Positions 12,841-25,404 of a stretch of 64,000 bases of DNA are shown here, one piece after another. The notes below the pieces were generated by a model. The model was given only the letters and a program-made list of their open reading frames with translations, searched no databases and was not told the DNA's origin. The position numbers and the translations under genes were made by a program. Source of the stretch: Kappaphycus alvarezii (Eukaryota; Rhodophyta; Florideophyceae; Gigartinales; Solieriaceae). The DNA is taken from NCBI GenBank assembly GCA_002205965.3, contig NADL03000028.1, forward strand, positions 248,001 to 312,000. The letters run 5' to 3'. The first letter of the stretch is position 1. Every line of letters starts with the position of its first letter.

Positions 12841-12876
12841 TCCTTATCGCTTGGAGATTTCTCCAAGCGATAAGGA
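12841..12876. repeat. 16-bp inverted repeat with 4-nt loop inside the gypsy remnant
   Basis: TCCTTATCGCTTGGAG, then ATTT, then its exact reverse complement, immediately followed by another direct copy of GCTTGGAGATTTCT. The pattern suggests a template-switch event rather than a functional hairpin. Confidence 0.6.
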
Positions 12877-12999
12877 ATGCGCTTGGAGATTTCTCATTTG
12901 CAATGCACTGCTTAAAAATGTGGGACTAACACAGGACAATTTCCAATTAGAAAAGAGATCCTCACCTTGGACCAATAGTTTTAGCGTGTAAGGTAATGA

Positions 13000-14365
13000 C
13001 CAGAAGACGCAAAGAAGAAACGGCGCCTCGAAGAATTGCCGCTTTCTTTCTCGCTGCAGGACGGAGAACTACTTTAAAAAGGAATATTATGTTCCTGTGC
13101 ACGGGTTCTTGAACTCGTCCATGACTCCAAGGTGGCAGTGCATTTCGAATTTTCAAAGACTTTGGCTCGACTTGCGAAGTACCGTCGGAAACGTAAGGCG
13201 AGGGATGTCAAAAGGTATTGTGATTGGTATGTGGTCTTTCAACACCAAAAGGAGTTCCATGGGCAAACCTTGAATGACCCAGTGCACTTCCTCTTCCCAA
13301 TCGTCCTTGGGGCCTTATAGCCACATTTTTCTCGTCAAGCTTCCGAAGACCCCTCGAGGATATGATGCAATTTCGATATGGATAGATCGCTTGTCGCGTC
13401 GTGTGAGATTCATTGCTGGTAATGAGAAGGATCAGGCGACGGATGTGGGACTTTTTTTTCACGCAAATATTTCCGCATCACGGTTTGCCAGATGGAATTA
13501 TATCTGACTGTGACCTACGTTTCATGTCACAATTCTGGGAATCTCTGATGCGGCTTTGCGGCTTGAAGCTTCGAATGGCACTTGCAAAACACCCACAGAC
13601 CGATGGAGCTTCGGAATTAATGAAAAGAATAGTGGAGAACTACATTAGGTATTTCTGTTCATATGAACAGGATGATTGGGATCTTTTACTGTCATGTGCT
13701 GATTTTGCCTATAACTCTGTGGAACCAGAAGATATACCTTTCCCCGTTTGAAGTGGATTTAAGATGGAAGCCGAAGGGACCCCCTAATGTCTTATTTCAA
13801 TCTACTGCCAAACTGGACTCGTTGTGTGACGTTCGGAAACGACTGAAAGCCGCAATGGACGATGTCACTTACGCACATAAGGCAAAGACAAACCAAATTT
13901 CGGAAGCGATAATTAACTTCAAGCCCCAAACTATCGATTTGGTGACTGCGTTTGGATATCGCATAAGCTGTTAAAGGATTCATACAGCAATGCCCAGCAG
14001 TCGCCAAAGTTAACTACAAGGAGGTATGGTCTTTTTCGAGTCATGCAGCTCGTGAGAAGAAGCGCAGTGTGTATTGACCTCCCAACGCAAATGGGAATGC
14101 ATCCAGTTATATTTGTTTCGCACACCAAGCCACATAGACTACATCCGAGTGAAATTGCGCAAAAAGTAAAGCGCGCGCCCGTGCCGGTTGATTCTATTGG
14201 TGATACCCCTATGTTTAATGTTTAATTTCTAGCGCACCGAGGACGGCACAGAGTATATCAAAAGTTGAGACTAATGGAGAAGCCGAGCACGTGTGAGGCG
14301 CGATGGCAGCTTGCAAGGGATTTTGTGGACAAAGATGGGACGACGACAACGTTTTTTCGAGATTA
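13000..14365 (+). pseudogene. gypsy integrase and chromodomain remnant
   Basis: Integrase core: LPKTPRGYDAISIWIDRLSR (first Asp region, about 13,340-13,400), ISDCDLRFMSQFW (second Asp) and HPQTDGASELMKR (Glu), then FAYNS. The C-terminal part has IFVSHTKPHRLHPSE and, after a stop, a short chromodomain-like segment about LAHRGRHRVYQKLRLMEKPS ... RWQLARDFV. Frames are interrupted near 13,490, 13,750, 13,970 and 14,223. Confidence 0.8.
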
Positions 14366-15368
14366 AATTGTTGAACGAAGTATTCTAGAGCATCTATGTG
14401 GAGCCTAGAAATTTGAAAACTCGAGAGGGTTCACTTTTCATATATATTTGACTGTTTTAAATGCAATAACTTCTCTTGATTACTGATAATGGTATCCCAA
14501 CGAAACATATTAATGATTTCTGAATAACCCTGAGATTTTTTAAGTGGTTAACGGCCCTCGTTTCCTTTCCCTATCGTCCTAACTTCCTTCCTTCCACGAA
14601 TGTAATTATTTTCCTTTGTTTCTGGTTGCCCTAGGGAGCTTCAGTTCTGAGTTAACGGTGGTAGTATTCGCGATGACACTTCTAGGATCGGTGGCTTGCA
14701 ACTTGAGGGCTCTGAAGGCCGCTGCCTCGGTTTTCTCCACTTCCAGTCGTGATCCCACGGCGAGACTTGATGAACTGCTTGCCGGTCTTGTTTATTCGAT
14801 GTTCGCGGGGTTTCAGAAGAATCGCGGTTACCCCTCCTCTCCTTTGCCAGATGACGTCGATGGCAGGCTTTGATATGTGAGAGTCAGTCCCTAGATACCT
14901 TTTCTACCGACATTGGGCGTTATCCCGAAGGATCAGAGTAAAAATGTTATACCCCGCTTCCAGTCGGCAGAAAGGCAAATCTAATAGAGCTTTTAACCTT
15001 CTGTCGGATTGGAAGAGCTTTGCAACACTGACAGACTTTTTGTCGATTTACCAGGTGTAGGGTGCTGGGCGCACAACAGATAATCGAAGGTTGAACTGGT
15101 TGTTGATGCCGCCCGTCAGGCTGGAGCTTCAGACATGGGTTTATACAGACAGCTCAAATTTATAAAATCACTCTAAACAGTACTAAAAAAAATATTTTGA
15201 TTAAAAACAGTCCTAACAGTAGTAAAATCACCAACTTTCCTCCCATATCAGCATCCGTACTGTAGCCGCGCAATAATTCGTGATTCAAGTTTGAGCACAC
15301 GGTTTACTGCCATGATCTCCACGAATTTTGACACAACAATCTACATTAGTTATTGACGTGGATGTCAA

Positions 15369-15573
15369 TGGAACGGCTTACAGTGTCTTCAAGTCTTAAT
15401 TGGAATGAAACATGTTGAAATGGAATTTTATATCTGTGTAGTCTCCAGATGGTCGTAAGCAGAGCACAGGGTGGGTTATTTAGGTGAGAAGGCTGCTCAA
15501 GGTGCGGAAGAAAGGGGGAGTATCGAACTGCCAGAGGAACAGCCTCAGTAAACAAAATTTCTCAGTCGTTGCA
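15369..15573 (+). repeat. Right LTR of the gypsy element
   Basis: Aligns with 9598-9803 from TGGAACGG to GTTGCA, but lacks the extra 41-bp copy. No matching target-site duplication could be recognised in the flanks, so the true ends may differ by a few bases. Confidence 0.6.
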
Positions 15574-18418
15574 AATGTTGATAGATCGGTGTTTCTATCA
15601 GTTTTCCTCAGGCGCGTTTCTGCCTACATTTATTCGTCTCAAAATTTGCGAAATTCATGGGTGTGATAACCGCAGTTTTTCGAACCACTGGTTCACCTCA
15701 GCGTAACGGCTTCATTTCTGCACCGCCTCGTGACAATCCGGAGGGTGTGCTCCATAGACGTCTTTTTTCTTTCAAATGTCGGTGTGCGGGGTTCTCGCAA
15801 TCATTTTCTCAATATAAAAGATTTTGGGTAGAATAAATGGTATCACGAATAGGAACCGTACCAAGTCGCGGAAGAGCTCTAAGAATTACGGGAACGGCTA
15901 CAAGGTGCATTGGATGAAAAGTAAGACTCGGATCGTACAAGGCATTCAGGTTATGGCCTTAAAGTTGAATAAAATAAATTTAAGGCGCTCCCATTTCCAT
16001 TAATCGACACGAAAGCAAGAATGTTGAGCACGACGAATTGAAGCAAGGTAGAGATGCAATGCCATCTATCTGAAAATACAACGCGGGAAAAATTTTCCGT
16101 TGTCGTAACTTTCAGCGTTAGTAACCTCAAGTAATTCTACGTAACTACAGTGCGGAAGGGTTCAATGAAACTAAATGAAAGACTATTCCAGCGACTAAAA
16201 TAAGTCAAAAGTGCGCCTATTAACATAAAAAATTTTCTAAAATTTATGACAACACATACATATTTCCCGCGCCCATTGGAGTGTTAAAAACGTTAAAATA
16301 TCGTATTTTAAAACCCAATAGTTATCATACATATCGTCCAGTGCTTAAAAAGGCAAAAAATATTGACGAGATAAGTTCAGTATGAGGCTAACATGAAATT
16401 TAAAACCCGGGTTATGTATTAAGCAATAAATTTGAAGAGCTTTCTCAATTAAAGTTTTTGTTGTTTCTTCTTTTTTGCTTATGTGAGAGTAATTATTTAA
16501 AAACTTCCGTCGAACTACAGAATCTCATTTGCAATTTTCTCTCCTAAACAGGATTATAAAGTTGACACGTTCACTACTAAAGGTGTTGAAACAATTAAAA
16601 ATGTTGAATATACATATCTTAACCTATGAGATTAGCCAAGCATCATCTCAGAGTTCCTGAAATTCTAAGAATCTATTGACTAGCGTGAATAGCGCTGAAA
16701 CTGATATGCGACATTAAAGTCAAAAAAGTTAATTTGAACATAAAAAAAAGGTGTTTCCCCATTTGAAATATTGGTAAAATGTTCTGGCTTCTTACACTTT
16801 TAAATAAAAATGATGCTGAAATGTATGGATTGATACCAAAATTTTAAAAAATGCATTTTAAACATAACGAGAGTTCGACGAGATAGACATGATCCAAGGA
16901 AGAATCTTTTCCTTAATTATAATTGAATCTTTATCTCTGCATGTTTCTGCCGTCCAAGTACTTTGAAATAGATTAAAAACGTAGCATGTATAATGTTTGA
17001 ATACCTCGGACTAAACTTTCGGTAGTATCCACAAATGCTAAAAATGTGATCAGAGTGCGTTCATAGGGCTTTGTCTGCCTTCATGAACGCCTCTGGGATA
17101 TTAGAAAGAAATTTGAACCTGATGAAACTAATTGGGAGGCAGCAGGCTATGAATTTGATATAGTTTAATTCAACTCAGAAAAACAGAAAGGTATGTTGAA
17201 TTCAAAATCAAGAAAGTAAAAAACGGAAAAATAAATATCAATTGCTTCCGGAATCTTGAAAATTTCAGTGAAAGAGTCACTAAAACTACAGAAATATACT
17301 GAAAACTCAGAACTCAATGGAAATAATCATAGCATGGAAAAAGTTTAGAACATTCCAGGCACTGAGAAATTATCCATTTTATTTCTTTTTATCACTACAA
17401 GGTTCATGAAAAATCAATGTTTTCCTAAACGTTTACTGTTATTTAAATATGTATTTTATTCTAAGAGCTGGTAAAATTACAAATCTTCTATAAATTACAA
17501 CTATTTCTGCAGAAATATACATAATTCGGTAGTTTATTGCAAAAAGAGTAATATTAGATATATATTTTAAATGATTACTGAAAAGCGGAGGTGAAGCAGA
17601 TAATGGGAAACCTTTACGGAATGGTAAATTTGAAAAGAGATTCCATATTGGCCCCGTTGATTCACGAAGTCTGCTTGATTACATCATGCTCTCAGAAAAT
17701 TATCTTTTCGTTTAGATATACTGTACTACAAAGGTATGGTTCTTTAAGAAAGCAGAAACTATTTGCAGATAACTGAGAGCTATTGGACCGCTTTGAAAAT
17801 TATTTCAAATGAATCAAGAGAGGAACCTACTATTTACCAGTAATGTTGGACAACCGATATTTTCCCGTCTTTCTACTGAAAGAAAGATATGAAACCTGCC
17901 GTGTGTATTGTAAATGTGATTGAACCTGAATATACTTGTACAAAATAGAAACAATTGTTAAGTTCAAAAGAATACCCATTAATAAATTCATATATGTATT
18001 CTACAACTAGGAGACGCAAAAATGGGATATAATACTCTAAATTTAGCATACTTGGGACAGAAAGTTATCCTATTTGGTCGATTACATTGATATTTTAATT
18101 TTCTGTACACCTTTGTTTCAGGGAACATACAAATAAAGCAGATCAAGGATAAAAGAAAGGAGATGAGTAGAAATGTATAATTCAATATGGATGTAGATGG
18201 ACTCAATCATTCTTTAATTTCAAATTAAACTAGCTGGAATATTTGTAGTGCAATAATGCTTTTGGTTTAAAATAGGGATTAATGATCCAGATTGATAATC
18301 AAAAATCGATTACATTTAAGACTTTACAGTCCTTACAGGATTATATACCAGGGACCCAGTAGGGATATGAGAAGGGCCACTTGTGATTCAATAATTTTTA
18401 GACCATACCTTAATAATC

Positions 18419-18481
18419 TAACACTCTAACACTCTAACAGACTAACTTATAACCTACCATTTATTGTTCAGCCGCTATGGA
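18419..18481 (-). repeat. LTR-like dispersed repeat, related to 34,480-34,515
   Basis: On the minus strand it reads AACAATAAATGGTAGGTT followed by AAGTTAGTCTGTTAG, closely matching AACAATAAATGCTAAGTT...AAGTTAGCTCGTTAG at about 34,482-34,516 on the plus strand. It also has a short tandem of ACTCTAAC. It could be a solo-LTR fragment. Confidence 0.35.
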
Positions 18482-21400
18482 ATGCCAGGTAAACAGATGC
18501 AAAAGTGCTGGGTCTGAATTTAAGTCCTCCCCTTCGAGTCCCAGGTACCCTTTCTCTGTGTAATCCGGGCGTCCGTAGCATAGAATAAACTTCAAGCAGA
18601 GACCAAATACCTAAAGTAAAGTACTTCGCAGTGCGCTGCATATTTGGTACTTTATAATTGGAAAATTATGGGTGAATAAAAATTTAGGTTGAACGTGACC
18701 GTGATTTGCAAACCTAAGCAAGTTTCGCGGTCACAGCTATATCGGATGACTGTAAGAAATTTTGCTGATGATCACGTAGGCAGCTTACCGTTCTAGGCTT
18801 TCTACTCATAGCCGCCCCAGGCAGCATTCAAAACTTTAGAATTCATGGAACCACATCATTCCGGCAGCCGCTGTCCGTGACGGACACAAAGCATACTTAC
18901 CGCTTGCGCAAAAAGACTTGGTTTCAGATCACAACCGGTTCAACAGGGCTATAAAACAGTCAACTTGAGAACATATAGTGCAACGTTTCTTTTCTCGAGT
19001 CTTCGCTTGTTCTTCCGCCTTCCGCCCTCCGTTTATCCTTCATGGCCCAATCAAAAGTCATCTTTGTTCTTTGTTTCAATTTCTGTATTGTACTGAGTCA
19101 TTATTCCTTTACTCACGTCGTATCATTATTGGGCGTCCTTCGTTCGTTCTCCCATTGTTACCATAACGCTTGAAAGTTACGCTGCCTGTTAATATTTACA
19201 ACGTATCGATATCAAGGTTAGTTTTACATCCTGAGGACAGCTTCTCAAAATGAAGGGTTTCTAAATTGGCGGCAAACCGACATCTCGTTCCTTTTAAACG
19301 AATTGAAAAGAGAAGGCTTTAGAAATAATTTCATGTTACAGAGAGGAGGAAAACGGCCCGCGACTGCTCTGAAGGGCAGATGAGCCCTCGAAATAGATCT
19401 TTCGAAGAAGAATAGACCCCTACAAGCTGTTACGACTCGTGACAAGTGGCGATGCCCCAATTTTTAGCTTGATTTGGGACGGGACGCAAGTACCCTACCT
19501 ATCTCATGAAAACGCCTGTTACAAATTTTGACTCACCTGGCCCTCTTGGCTTCACCATCTCTTTCGAGACGGCTACTGATGACGTATGCAGAGGGGAACA
19601 CGGGGCCTGTTACACGACATATTCTAATCATATATCTCTATTGTTTGAATAAACGTGTTTGTATTTCTCTATGTTTAATTTACGTCGTTAAATGCAGACA
19701 AACAGGATTAAGGAAAAGTTTTGTGACCTTGGCAGTACTTTTTTTCAGCTGAACACCACCCATACTCATTATTGGGCAAACTCGAAATATCTTTGAGATT
19801 AAAGAAGCGACGGCGTCAGGACCTTGACGGTGAAAATAGCACAAAAAATTTCTCATAGATGTTGACAGTCCTACCAATCCGTTCGGGGAAGACCATGTGG
19901 TACAAATTAATTGGGAAGAAACGGTGGGCTTATTTTGTAAAATTTGCAGGAGGCAGTTTGGATGCGGGTAAAAATTAAGAGTGGAATAAGGAAAGCAAAG
20001 CCGTTAGTACACAGTATTTAAAAGAGCAGCTTCAGTATATGGTACTGATAAAAATTTGCAGAGAAGTCTACTTTTTTTGATGAGCAGTTTACAAACAAAG
20101 TAAGAACTATTCAGATGTTCTTAAAAGAGAATACTTAGAACAAACTCCAACAGTGTAGAGTTGAAATATCTTTACCATAAAGCATCATTCAGAGTACTGA
20201 ACTATTGATCACGAATACAGCTCTTTATCACTGGTTCTAATGTCGTAACCTGCTGAATAATTCAAGACAATAAAGATTGAAGAAGTTGTCGGCCCGTAGG
20301 AGCGCTACTGTATTATGAAAGTTGGTAAATCCAAGAATATAGCTAAATAAACCAGAAGAAAGGCCATTTTAGGCCTACCTATTTTACACTCCGCGCATCA
20401 TGGTGGTGTTATTATAGGTCATTGAGGTGAACTCCAATATGGTACGGTACCATAAATGTCCGCTTATCGTCTTAATTTTGGCTGACCACAGACGGAAAAG
20501 TGGAGAGGGAAGACATTACTTGCGCTTTCATGCTCAAATGTAGACGGATTTTTCCTCAAACATCAGCCTCCTGATATAGGGCTGGTGTTGTAAATCTCAT
20601 CCGTCCATTTTATCCCTAGAGGAACTTTGCTGCTGACTCACGATAGGTTCAATTAGAAGTGGTGTGTGTTACGAGGCTTTCAAGATCCGCTGGCTGCTTT
20701 CGGCCTTCGTAGAGACAAAATATTAGTTATTGAGTGGTCTTCTCAGGCGGTTCCAGTGCGATACGTGATTGAGGCTTTAATAATTAAGGAAAGTATACTG
20801 AAAGCATAAAACCGTACGTTGTGCTCAAACACAGTGTGTTATTTTGGCCTTGGCAGTGAGGTTAGCTAGCGTCAATTAATATTGAAGCCCACACCATTAG
20901 TTATTGAATATTGCGTCTAGATTTTCCCAGTGCTGTGTATGATTGACGTTCTAATGGCTTAAGGGAAATTGTGATGAAAATTGAATAGAACTAATTGGGC
21001 TACAAAGCTATATATTGTTTTAAATTTGTATGGATAATAAACTTTACCAGATGATTAACTCAATGTTGAGGATGACCATAAAAATTTTCGCGCATATGTT
21101 CTTATTGAAAGTGAAACTATAAGTCAAATCAGATCATGTCTCCCAACAGGTTCCACATATCTAGATACTATTGCACCGGATATGTACAAGAGGTATTGAT
21201 GGGTCGTTGTTAAGCCTTCATCTCAGGGATTGGAAACTAATTTGATGCACTAAATAGATATATTATTTGTATTTCAAGAAGTATTAAAGTAGAGGCAGGC
21301 AAGGTGGCAAGAGACGGAGATAAAAACATAAGAAGGTTACTAGTGACTGAGAAGAATAATATTCCTATATTTTCACGACTATACAATCCGGTTTAGTAAC

Positions 21401-24400
21401 AAATCCCCAAGAGCATAAAAAGATTGCGAAGGCGACGAAGATGCCTTCGAATTAGCAGCACTTCAAGGAGCGAGCCTTTGAATTTAACGTGTTCTCCATA
21501 GACGTCGCCATGAAATTGTACCTATTATTACTCACTACCTACCTTTCGAATAGGTTTCAACCCCTAAAGACAGTGGCAAAGTTAAATATGCCAAATGCGT
21601 AGCCTGAAAATTTCTGGGGGCCAAAATACTCTCTGCGTCATTGATAAGCACGCTTCGCACTAAGTTTCTAGGAACTTCATTTTTTACTGCGTTAAAAATT
21701 TATAATTAGATTTGATAGGCTTCAATACCTTTCATACTAATATTTATTCCTTCTTTTGAAATAATTTTGATATTTACAATTAGAGGTGAAATAATTGATG
21801 GACAAAAACGGAAAGAAATATTAAAGGACTCTGTGATATAGTTTCTTGCTTATCTTTGACTTTTTTGAAAATCCGTATCGGAGAATTTTTGAACAATTCA
21901 ATAGTGAGACAATTTTTTGTAATGCCAAGGCCTAAAGCTGAGTTAGACTACAAAAGGACAGAAGTTATAAATTGATTGGTTGGTAAATGCAAGATAAGCT
22001 ATTTTCGGAATAATTGTTTTGTAAAATGAGCTGAATGCGATTTATACTTTCACTAATCTAGAAAACTATTTAAGGTAGTTTATTTCAAGGTTAATGGTCA
22101 CTTTCTCTAAATAAAAGGAAATAATGATACTGAAAATTTTAAAAGGGATTTATGAAGTGAATTATTTCTAGCATTCTCAATTTTTAGAATTTTTTATCAG
22201 GGGGAATAGCGTTTTTATCGCATCCTCTTTTCTAAAATATGACACTAAAGAAATCATGATTCTGTAATGTGTTAATCATGGAAAGTTTTCTCTTGGTTTG
22301 AAAAGATCTAATCTGATATTAGAATCACCAGGGAGACATCTTTAACGTGAGCTGGACTTAATGGGTTTAACTAAAAACATCTAGACCAATACATACAAGA
22401 AACTATGAAAATGGTTCCTTAACATACCGGGGCACTCTCTAGACACATTTTTAAATATTTTTCTTGGTTAAAATTTGCATCATCACTGGAATGAAATGTT
22501 TATCTTCTCAGTATTGGGATGGGTTCTATATATTTCGCAAGGTTGATTTATGTCTCTAGGGTTGCTTTTACTACCTTTTGCATCAAAAAGGTTTGGAAGC
22601 CTCTTTTACTCATTATGTTTTGTTAATTTTCAAGCAATATACACGGATTTTAAAGTTTCGTTTTAGAATTCTCCTTGTGGTTATTCAATAAATTAAACAT
22701 TCTCTGTGCATATAATTCAAGTAACTAAAAACTATACTACCATAACGTTTTTTGGGGGGGGATCACGTTAAAATTTTATAATCAAATTTGCCGCCAAGGT
22801 TCAGTCTAGTTTGAAGACATTTATTACAATACCTAGATATATCAACATAAAATTGTCACTGATGGTAGTGAATTAGATTTCTCAAATTGCTTTTCTATGT
22901 GTTTTGACAATGATGCCTTTTATTATAAAGCGGCACAAATAAAAAAATAAGTAGCCTTACATGGTCCTATTTTCATTCCAATATGATTGCTACTCCTAGC
23001 TTCATCTTGTCTCGAATGTAATTCCATCGAAACTGAAGTCATATATATCATGACTGTTACGGTTGACAGTACGCAATTATTCTCTATGCATTTTAAAAGT
23101 TGACTGGAGAACATGAACTTCCTGCAAATTTCAGTTTCGAATCATGATTCTTAAAAGATTTTCATTGCTCTGGAGCCAATAAAATGTTTACTTTCTACAC
23201 CTTCATTTAACTATTTAATTTACAAAATTTACTCTCAATTTTCATTCAAGTTTCTCCAAACACATATATCCTTAGATGAAAGCCGCATTAAATTCTCGTT
23301 TCTAAGAATAAAATAAATCGAAACCACTTCATCAATTAATTACCCACCTTGCCTTTATCTTGATAAAATTTTTCATATTTCAATTGATCATGATGTCTTT
23401 GCAGTTTTTAAATATTCTTTGCAGCTTTAGTTATACCAGCCAAATAATAGATGCCATTATGATTTTCTCAATTAATAAAAGTGAGTAATTCAGTAGGACA
23501 AGGCCAACTAAAAGGGATATCAAACTCTTTATTAGATATCATATTGCAAAGCTGTAGGCTCTTTATGTGCTTCAAAGAATGAAATTACTCTTCATAGGCA
23601 AAAAGCAGTAAAAATCGATGATTTGGATAAAAAACTTTAAGAAAGCTGAAAATTTCGTCTGGTGTACCATCGTTGATATCATGATATTTCATCAAACAAT
23701 TTCAGGAGAATCCTATGACTGAAAATAAAATTTTTGCGAAATTCTGCATTAGAAACCGAACTTTTATCATATATTTTAGGTCTGATTGCAGGAGATCATT
23801 TCACTAGCAAAGGTTAAATTCCGTTTTCCTGAATTAGGCCATTTGCAGCAAAATCTGAACTCACCTTTGGTCTACCAACTACAGATTTCATTCTATTGCG
23901 GCTATTAACACTTTCAGAATCATTTTCGGATTGTAGCGACGAGTTTTTGCACTTCAAAGTAGAAAATTATCGTAATTATACACGGTAATACTATATTTAG
24001 GTAATACGCAAGAAAAATTTCCACTTTTTTCCATTTTCCTACTATAGTTCATGCCCTCTTGCTTCAAAAATTATCAGAAAGGGATAAATATGTGCCTTTC
24101 ACATACATTAAAGGTTTGCTCTTTCTCTCTGACACTTGTAAGATACAATTAATCTACTCCGTTCTATCGGAAGATCCCCAGGTAAAGATACATGAAACAT
24201 TTCTCTGTTCAGCAAGTGTGTAATGATAACTTGGTCGCTTAATTCACACAATATTTCTCTTAAATAGTCTAGTAACAGACAAAAAATTCTTAAAGGCAAT
24301 AAAGTTTTTATATAATGCAGCCTTCGGATTTATTTTCTGAGTATTTCGAATTTGATCAGTTATAGCCTCGACGGTCAAGTGAGATGATTCTGATTATTTT

Positions 24401-25362
24401 TATTGGGCACCGATACTTGCGGAAATTTCTATGTCCAAGAAATAGCGTAGAATTTTTTGGAGCCTACAAGCGCCAGCAACAGATTAAAAATTTTTCAGGT
24501 GCTGGTGCCTGACATTTCATATTAGATAGTATTTTTTTCACTAAAAATAGTTTTTTTCTAAAGTTGCTAATGCAGCACAATTAAATTTTAGAATTTCAAG
24601 ACATAATGAATAGCATATATGTTCAAAATCCCTAATTGTTTGAACTTCCCTTCTCCCCTACCTCTCTAAATTCTCCCTATAGCTATTTCACCAACTCTTA
24701 TACTAACTACCTTGCTTTACTTTCCTTTTCAACCAATCTCCTGAAACCTTTAATTGTTACTATTTCCATGACATCCTCTAATTCCAATACTAACTTTCAT
24801 TGAGATATGAGATTTAACCTCCCTTTTCAACTTTTTTTCCAGCTATTTATCCTTTCCTATGAATTCTTTCGAAGTTGCTGCATAAATATTTTATTCTTTG
24901 AGTAATTGGAACTTTAAATCATAAGGTGGGCAAGGCAAAACTGTCGAGGTTCATTTTAACAGCTATTTCAAAGGCTTTTTGCATCGAATGGGTATTTTGT
25001 TCTCTTCTTTGGACCTCTGCATTTTTAAAAATGCCTGACATATTTTTGAGTAGCTTTCTGCCTTTAAAAGGTCCTATAAGTTCAATTTTCTATTAAATTT
25101 GCTACAAAAATGGAACTCGATTTGCGTAAAGCAAATTAAGTGGCGTGAGTATATCAATTTGATCTGTATGAACGGGAAAAATCAGAATACGGATCCCTTG
25201 GATGCATATTTTGACCTCTATAAAGGCTGAATCTTCGTTTTTTTCGAAAAAAAATCCAATTTGCTGACCTTTTTATTTTTTCAAATGTGGCGTCTTTAAC
25301 CTATAGTAGTAGCTCTCCAATGCAAAACTTAGATAAAAAATTTCTCATGTTCAGGCTTTCAA

Positions 25363-25404
25363 TAGCAATGGAGGGATGGATAAATATCCATCCCTCCATT
25401 GCTA
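25363..25404. repeat. Near-perfect 42-nt palindrome (20-bp arms, AA centre)
   Basis: TAGCAATGGAGGGATGGATA, then AA, then the exact reverse complement of the arm. It stands alone in AT-rich noncoding DNA. The arms carry GGAGGGATGG, unlike the surrounding base composition. Confidence 0.85.

Larger units (their letters stand above)
9557..15573 (+). mobile_element. Degenerate Ty3/gypsy LTR retrotransposon (chromovirus-like)
   Basis: In plus-strand order: gag (about 10,150-10,840), reverse transcriptase (about 11,490-12,200), RNase H (about 12,380-12,760), integrase (about 13,000-13,790) and a chromodomain-like tail (about 14,160-14,365), between two 205-bp direct repeats taken as LTRs (9598-9803 and 15,369-15,573). 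Gag-RT-RNaseH-IN order defines Ty3/gypsy. All domains contain stops and frameshifts, so the copy is dead. A tract matching a plant-type initiator tRNA-Met primer site, TGGTATCATCGC, lies at 9805-9816, one base after the left repeat. About 1 kb between the chromodomain and the right repeat is unexplained. Confidence 0.85.

Noticed and set aside
18480..18550. Possible tRNA T-loop (CCTTCGAGTCCCAGG)
   Set aside because: No matching acceptor, D or anticodon arms around it and the T stem does not pair properly.
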